Source: CAYVMN01 sp964452575
Lineage (GTDB): Bacteria; Desulfobacterota; DSM-4660; Desulfatiglandales; Desulfatiglandaceae
Assembly: GCA_964452575.1 (NCBI GenBank)
Contig: CAYVMN010000159.1
Location: 1-10,770, forward strand
DNA length: 10,770 nucleotides
Direction of reading: 5' to 3'
Of this stretch, positions 6,592 to 10,770 are shown in pieces (position 1 is the stretch's first letter; every line of letters starts with the position of its first letter). A program made the translations under genes and the position numbers. The notes beneath the pieces were generated by a model. That model searched no databases and was not told the origin of the DNA. It saw nothing but the letters and a program-made list of their open reading frames with translations.

Positions 6592-8418
6592 ATGGCAAGA
6601 GCAAAAGAGATGTCGCAACTGAGGGGGGCTGGCAACAAGGGGACAACTGACCTTGACCCTATTACCCTTGCTGTCTTGAGCAAGCGGTTCGAAGCGGTTA
6701 CGACCAAGATGGCAAATACTCTCTTGCGTACAGGACGATCCGGTGTTCTCAATCTCGCCAGGGATTTTTCAACCAGCATAGTTACGCGGAATTGCGAACT
6801 CTTGAGCGGGGCGGAATCCCTGCCCATCCACCATCTGAGCGGGGCTGACCTTATGGCCCGCTCCATGATGGAGCTTCATCCAGAGCTCCGGAGAGGCGAT
6901 GCCTTCTTGCACAATTCCCCTTACCATGGCTGCTCTCATCCGGCAGATCACACAATCCTCGTTCCTGTGATTGACCATGAGGGGGTACACCGATTCACGG
7001 TCTGGGTAAAGGCGCATCAGGCCGACTGCGGTAATGCCCAACCCACCACATACATGGGGCATGCCCGCGATGTCTACGAAGAGGGGGCCCTCATCTTCCC
7101 TGCTGTCAAGGTGCAGGAGGACTATAAGGATATCCCCGACATCATCCGGTTGTGCGAGATGCGCATCCGTGTGCCTGAACAGTGGCGAGGGGACTATCTG
7201 GCCATGGTGGGGGCCGCCCGCATCGGGGAACGGGAGATCCTGGCCATGGCCGACGAATTCGGCTGGGAGACGCTCCACGCCTTTGAGCGTGAGTGGTTAG
7301 AGTATAGCGAAAAATTGATGATCGCCGCCATCAAAAAGATGCCAAGCGGAAGCGCCACTGCCACCAGTACCCATGATCCGGTGCCGGGGACCCCGCCGGG
7401 AGGGATAAGGATCAAGGTCACGGTGGAGGTTGACGCTGAAAACGCCATGATAGAGGTGGATCTGCGGGACAACCCTGATGTGATGCCGTGTGGGCTCAAC
7501 CTGAGTGAGGCCTGTGCCCGCACAGGGGCCATGATCGGAATCTTTAACAGCATAGAGGATCCTGTCCCCACAAACGCAGGCAGCTTCCGGCGTATTAAGG
7601 TCCACATCAGAGAGGGGTGCATCGCGGGCGGTGGAAGGCACCCGACGAGCATGTCAGTGGCGACTACCAACCTGGCTGACCGGGTCACAAATCCGGTCCA
7701 GCGGGCATTCTCCAAGATCAAGGATGGAATCGGTCTTGCCGAATGCGGACCCATTTTTCCTGCCTCCATGGGCGTGATTTCAGGGCTGGATCCTAGAAAT
7801 AATAATGCCCCCTTTGTAAACGAGATCTTCCTTCTCGACACCGGAGGGGCCGCCGCTGCAAAGACTGATGCCTGGCTTACCATCTGCCACGCCGGCAACT
7901 CGGGAATGTGTTTCATCGACAGCGTTGAACTTGATGAACTTCACTTTCCCATCCTGGTCAAGGCACGTCACCTTGTTCCCGATACTGAAGGCGCGGGCCG
8001 AACAATTGGGGCCCCCTCCGGCTTTTGCGAGTATGGTCCCATTGGGCGGGGCACTCTGGAGGTGGCCTACGTGGCAGATGGGGCCGTCAACAATTCCAAG
8101 GGAACCCTGGGCGGACACGACGGGGCACGGATCCAGAATTATCTGAGGACCAGGGATGGAGGGCTAAAGGAGCTTCCGGCCTGCGCGGACATCATTCTCC
8201 AGCCCGGTGAGACGGTCGTCTCATATTCTTCGGGCGGGGGAGGGTACGGTCCCCCTTACAGGCGTCCCCTCAAAAAGGTCGGAAATGATGTGGAAGAGGG
8301 GTGGATTACCAGGAAACGCGCGCTAGAGGTCTATGGCGTGGTCTTCAATGAATCAGGGAAGATAGACGAACAAGCAACTATAGGACGGCGAAAGACCCTT
8401 GCCGGGGGGGAGAAGTGA
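6592..8418 (+). CDS. hyuB: Hydantoinase/oxoprolinase family protein, subunit B
   Basis: A 608-residue HyuB-family protein, partner of the preceding HyuA-type subunit and related to the alpha subunit of acetone carboxylase. Family landmarks run in order: DPITLAVLSKRFE near the N-terminus (22-34), NSPYHGCSHPADH (108-120) and VKAHQADCGN (139-148). The last two carry the histidine and aspartate residues that usually bind metal. After them come EGALIFPAVKV (164-174), RHPTSMSVATTNLADR (349-364), a C-terminal EYGPIGRGTLEV (480-491) and the glycine loop GGGGYGPP (548-555). The last 40 residues (WITRKRALEVYGV) are typical of the family. The start 25 bases after the A gene implies co-translation. A and B subunits together probably hydrolyse or carboxylate the pathway substrate using ATP. 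Which reaction is not decided by the sequence. Cytoplasmic. Confidence 0.92.
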   Translation: MARAKEMSQLRGAGNKGTTDLDPITLAVLSKRFEAVTTKMANTLLRTGRSGVLNLARDFSTSIVTRNCELLSGAESLPIHHLSGADLMARSMMELHPELRRGDAFLHNSPYHGCSHPADHTILVPVIDHEGVHRFTVWVKAHQADCGNAQPTTYMGHARDVYEEGALIFPAVKVQEDYKDIPDIIRLCEMRIRVPEQWRGDYLAMVGAARIGEREILAMADEFGWETLHAFEREWLEYSEKLMIAAIKKMPSGSATATSTHDPVPGTPPGGIRIKVTVEVDAENAMIEVDLRDNPDVMPCGLNLSEACARTGAMIGIFNSIEDPVPTNAGSFRRIKVHIREGCIAGGGRHPTSMSVATTNLADRVTNPVQRAFSKIKDGIGLAECGPIFPASMGVISGLDPRNNNAPFVNEIFLLDTGGAAAAKTDAWLTICHAGNSGMCFIDSVELDELHFPILVKARHLVPDTEGAGRTIGAPSGFCEYGPIGRGTLEVAYVADGAVNNSKGTLGGHDGARIQNYLRTRDGGLKELPACADIILQPGETVVSYSSGGGGYGPPYRRPLKKVGNDVEEGWITRKRALEVYGVVFNESGKIDEQATIGRRKTLAGGEK

Positions 8419-8428
8419 GGATCTAGCA

Positions 8429-8442
8429 CCGGGGAGTCCCGG
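8429..8442 (+). other. Small GC hairpin between hyuB-like and SDR genes
   Basis: CCGGG (8429-8433) pairs with CCCGG (8438-8442) around a GAGT loop, just after the HyuB stop. It lacks a T-tract, so it is not a convincing terminator. It may be a processing point, or chance in GC-rich DNA. Confidence 0.2.
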
Positions 8443-8475
8443 ATGCAGGGATTTGAGGCGAAGTTTTGCCAGAAA

Positions 8476-8482
8476 AAGGAGG
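8476..8482 (+). promoter_or_regulatory. Ribosome binding site deciding the SDR start
   Basis: AAGGAGG, a near-ideal site, is seven bases before ATG at 8490. The longer in-frame TTG start at 8466 lies upstream of this site and adds eight residues not typical of SDR enzymes. Confidence 0.8.
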
Positions 8483-8489
8483 GATCATT

Positions 8490-9245
8490 ATGAGGCTCAA
8501 GGACAAGGTGGCAATCGTTACAGGTGGTTCACAAGGTATCGGTGAAGCGATCTGCCGCGCCTATGCCCGTGATGGGGCTAAGGTCGTGATCGTTAACAGT
8601 CGGAAACCGGAAAAGGGGCAGGCTGTGGCAAAGAAGATCTCAGAGAGTGGCGGAACTGCAAAGGCCTATCAATGCGATGTATCAAAACGGCTTGAATGCC
8701 AGGCCCTGGTCAAGAGGGTGACGGGCGAGTTTGGGACGGTCGATATCCTGTATAACAACGCCGGCATCATGATCAACAGGCCCATTGAGGAGTATTCAGA
8801 AGAAGAATGGGACATGACGATTGACGTGAACCTCAAAGGCGCCTTCCTGATGAGTCAGGCGGTGGTGCCGCTCATGAAAAAGAAAAGATATGGCAAGATC
8901 ATCTTTACCGCCTCCATCGCGGCCACCCACGCCTTCCCTAATGCCGTCCCTTACTGCGCAAGCAAAGGGGGAGTTCTCATGATCATGAAGGCCCTGTCTG
9001 CTGAGGTCGCCAAGTTTGGAATCAACGTCAACTGTGTCTCGCCAGGGAATACCGCGACGCCCCTCAACCAGCATCTTCGGGACGATCCCGAATTCGTAAA
9101 GCTGATGGAAAGCTATACCCCGACCGGCCGCGCGTACATCACTCCGGAGGAAATGACCGGGGCCGCCATCTTTTTGGCCTCTGACGAGGCTTCTGCCGTC
9201 CATGGCCTGGATCTCATCGTTGACGACGGCTGGTGCGTTATGTGA
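8490..9245 (+). CDS. Short-chain dehydrogenase/reductase (classical SDR, FabG-like)
   Basis: A 251-residue classical SDR that interconverts an alcohol and a ketone with NAD(P). The cofactor motif TGGSQGIG is at 11-18, the NNAG motif at 89-92, and the catalytic tetrad is N114, S142, Y155 and K159 (S in TASIAA, then YCASK). The SPGNTATP loop follows at 184-191, and a typical C-terminus ends GLDLIVDDGWCVM. Residues at the end of the second strand (VNSRKP) lack the acidic residue that favours NAD and include R38, hinting at NADP(H) preference; that is inference. The length is normal and all key residues are present, so it should be active. Automatic annotation would call it 3-oxoacyl-ACP reductase or glucose dehydrogenase. 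Here it more likely handles a hydroxy/keto intermediate of the pathway encoded around it. Confidence 0.93.
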   Translation: MRLKDKVAIVTGGSQGIGEAICRAYARDGAKVVIVNSRKPEKGQAVAKKISESGGTAKAYQCDVSKRLECQALVKRVTGEFGTVDILYNNAGIMINRPIEEYSEEEWDMTIDVNLKGAFLMSQAVVPLMKKKRYGKIIFTASIAATHAFPNAVPYCASKGGVLMIMKALSAEVAKFGINVNCVSPGNTATPLNQHLRDDPEFVKLMESYTPTGRAYITPEEMTGAAIFLASDEASAVHGLDLIVDDGWCVM

Positions 9246-9306
9246 CAGGGAATGGACCGGGGATTGGCGGAACAGCATTATGGCCTCCTCAGGAGCGATT
9301 TTACTC

Positions 9307-9314
9307 AGGAAGGA
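9307..9314 (+). promoter_or_regulatory. Ribosome binding site of the acyl-CoA synthetase gene
   Basis: AGGAAGGA precedes the ATG at 9322 by seven bases, supporting this start. The 76-base gap before it has no recognisable terminator, in keeping with co-transcription with the SDR gene. Confidence 0.6.
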
Positions 9315-9321
9315 ATAAGGC

Positions 9322-10713
9322 ATGGGAGCGTATGACACCGTACAGGCCATAGACAAGATCTTCAACGCGAGATCAGTCGCAGTAGTGGGTGCATCGGGTG
9401 ACCCGACCAAGTTTGGGTATATGACCCTTGATTCCATCATTCGTGGCGGATTCCAAGGGCCAATATACCCGGTCAACCCCAAAGGGGGAGAGTTGCTAGG
9501 GCTCAAGGTCTACTCTTCTCTAAGGGAGGTGCCAGGGCGACCAGAGCTGGTCGTGATCATCGTGCCTGCCAAGTTTGTGCCAGATATCCTTCGCGAGGCA
9601 GGGGACATGGGCGCTTCCGGAGCCTTGATTCTCAGCGGCGGTTTTAGAGAGGCAGGGCGTAATGATCTGGAGGAGGAGATCCTAACTATCTCGGGAAGGT
9701 ATGGAATGCGCATTGCCGGCCCCAATGTCCAAGGCATCAATTATCTTCCCAATAAACTGTGCGCCATGTTTTACCCGGTAATTTGCAGAAAGGGGCCTAT
9801 GGCAGTCATCTCTCAGAGCGGGACGGTTACGGCCGCACTGTCCGAATGGGCCGCTGACGAGGGCCTGGGCATTTCCGCTGCGGTGAACCTGGGGAATCAA
9901 GTGAGTTTGTGTGAGAGGGATTATATCGATTTCTTTGGATCGGATCAAGACACCAAAGTGATTACCATGTACTTAGAGGGGGTGAAAGAAGGAAGGGACT
10001 TTTTAGAGACGATCGAACGGGTCTCATCCCGGAAACCCATCGTCATCCTCAAGGGTGGACGGACTGCCGAAGGGCAGAGGTCCGCTGCATCCCACACAGG
10101 GTCAATGGCCGGCAGCCACGAGGTATTCAGCGCTGCATGCCGTCAATATGGGGGGATAAACGCCACTGACCTTGAGACCTTGTATGACGGCGCAAAGGCC
10201 CTGGTTACCATGCGACTGCCCAGGGGGAAGAGGGTTCTTATTGTTTCCACATCAGGCGGGGCAGGCACCCTCGGTGCGGACGAGGCCGGAATGCAAGGAT
10301 TAGAAATCCCCCTCCTGCCAGACGCACTTGTGGAGGAACTCAAACAGCTTAAGATTTCCCCCCTGGCCACGCTTTCCAACCCGCTGGATCTGGTCTCCAT
10401 CGACGCAGAGCATTTCAGACAGATCGTCTCAATGGCAGACCGATTCCAGGTCGCCGATACCTTTCTCTTGAATTTCGGGGACCCTGTTGTCGGAGCCACC
10501 GAGGTTAGTAAATACCTCGCCGACACGATAACTGCCAGCCTGGCAGTAAGCTACCAGGGGGGCGGGGAGGAGGAGAAACTGGGCCGCGTAGAGATGCAAG
10601 AGGCAGGGATTCCAGTCTTTCAGACCCCTGAAAGGGCCATGAGGGGCATTGCTGCCACTGTGGGCTACGCACGTTATCGTGAATCTCACAGCGGCCATCC
10701 GTGGCATATATAA
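9322..10713 (+). CDS. NDP-forming acyl-CoA synthetase, alpha-type subunit (CoA-binding)
   Basis: A 463-residue protein matching the alpha subunit of ADP-forming acetyl/acyl-CoA synthetase. These enzymes interconvert acyl-CoA + ADP + phosphate with acid + CoA + ATP. The CoA-binding Rossmann domain covers about residues 12-145 (VVGASGDPTKFG at 21-32, IYPVNPKGG at 48-56, IAGPNVQGIN at 131-140). A succinyl-CoA-ligase-like domain covers about 155-295 (VISQSGT at 162-168). The phosphorylated histidine is H258 in SAASHTGS. A third flavodoxin-like domain follows (STSGGAGTLGADEAG at 309-323, LSNPLDL at 351-357). The size fits a free-standing alpha subunit. The ATP-grasp beta part is not in this window and may be the next gene downstream. 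The gene probably ends or starts the pathway by making or cleaving a CoA thioester. Function as an isolated CoA-binding protein is the alternative. Confidence 0.9.
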   Translation: MGAYDTVQAIDKIFNARSVAVVGASGDPTKFGYMTLDSIIRGGFQGPIYPVNPKGGELLGLKVYSSLREVPGRPELVVIIVPAKFVPDILREAGDMGASGALILSGGFREAGRNDLEEEILTISGRYGMRIAGPNVQGINYLPNKLCAMFYPVICRKGPMAVISQSGTVTAALSEWAADEGLGISAAVNLGNQVSLCERDYIDFFGSDQDTKVITMYLEGVKEGRDFLETIERVSSRKPIVILKGGRTAEGQRSAASHTGSMAGSHEVFSAACRQYGGINATDLETLYDGAKALVTMRLPRGKRVLIVSTSGGAGTLGADEAGMQGLEIPLLPDALVEELKQLKISPLATLSNPLDLVSIDAEHFRQIVSMADRFQVADTFLLNFGDPVVGATEVSKYLADTITASLAVSYQGGGEEEKLGRVEMQEAGIPVFQTPERAMRGIAATVGYARYRESHSGHPWHI

Positions 10714-10770
10714 AGTCTTGTAACACTTTAGCGTTTTGAAAACACTGAGGAGTAAGAGGACCGCGAGGGT
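10714..10770 (+). other. 3' end of window, no gene seen
   Basis: AT-richer sequence with GAGGAG at 10747-10752 and GAGGGT at the very end. Either could be the ribosome site of a gene that starts beyond the window. No terminator is visible after the acyl-CoA synthetase gene, so the cluster may continue. Confidence 0.3.

Noticed and set aside
4500..8418. Acetone carboxylase as a firm identity for the A/B pair
   Set aside because: No gamma subunit gene and no acetone-type regulator are in the window, and the HyuB-type subunit is shorter than the acetone carboxylase alpha subunit.
10714..10770. GTTTTGAAAAC near-palindrome after the last gene as a terminator
   Set aside because: It is short, AT-only in the stem apart from one pair, has no loop and no following T-tract.

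Overview
The window holds seven consecutive genes, all on the + strand, with short gaps (25 to about 140 bases) and good Shine-Dalgarno sites. It looks like one catabolic operon or a tight co-directional cluster. Base composition is moderately GC-rich by eye. An acetylene-hydratase-like Mo/W enzyme, an ADP-forming acyl-CoA synthetase subunit and the general protein style suggest an anaerobic bacterium, possibly of the Desulfobacterota type. That taxonomic guess is inference only; no marker gene is present.

Layout: (1) 27-1259, a pita-bread-fold M24 (Xaa-Pro peptidase/creatinase-like) protein whose true 5' end may lie before the window. (2) A perfect 11-bp hairpin at 1270-1294. (3) 1396-2142, a metallo-beta-lactamase-fold hydrolase. 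(4) 2210-4366, a molybdopterin (Mo/W-bisPGD) enzyme with an N-terminal 4Fe-4S motif. (5) 4367-4499, an intergenic leader with nested inverted repeats. (6) 4500-6566 and 6592-8418, a hydantoinase/oxoprolinase/acetone-carboxylase type A and B pair. (7) 8490-9245, a short-chain dehydrogenase. (8) 9322-10713, an NDP-forming acyl-CoA synthetase alpha-type subunit. The last 57 bases hold no recognisable gene.

Together the genes suggest a dedicated degradation pathway for one unidentified substrate. A HyuA/HyuB-type enzyme would open a cyclic amide or carboxylate a ketone at the cost of ATP. The MBL and M24 proteins could do hydrolytic steps, the Mo/W enzyme a redox or hydration step and the SDR an alcohol/ketone step. 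The acyl-CoA synthetase subunit would link to CoA thioesters. I know of no characterised pathway with this exact gene set. Several members lack canonical active-site residues (both M24 aspartates, the MBL bridging aspartate, the acetylene hydratase aspartate), so transferring functions from characterised relatives is unsafe. No RNA genes, mobile elements, CRISPR arrays or long repeats were seen, and no gene-free stretch exceeds 300 bases.
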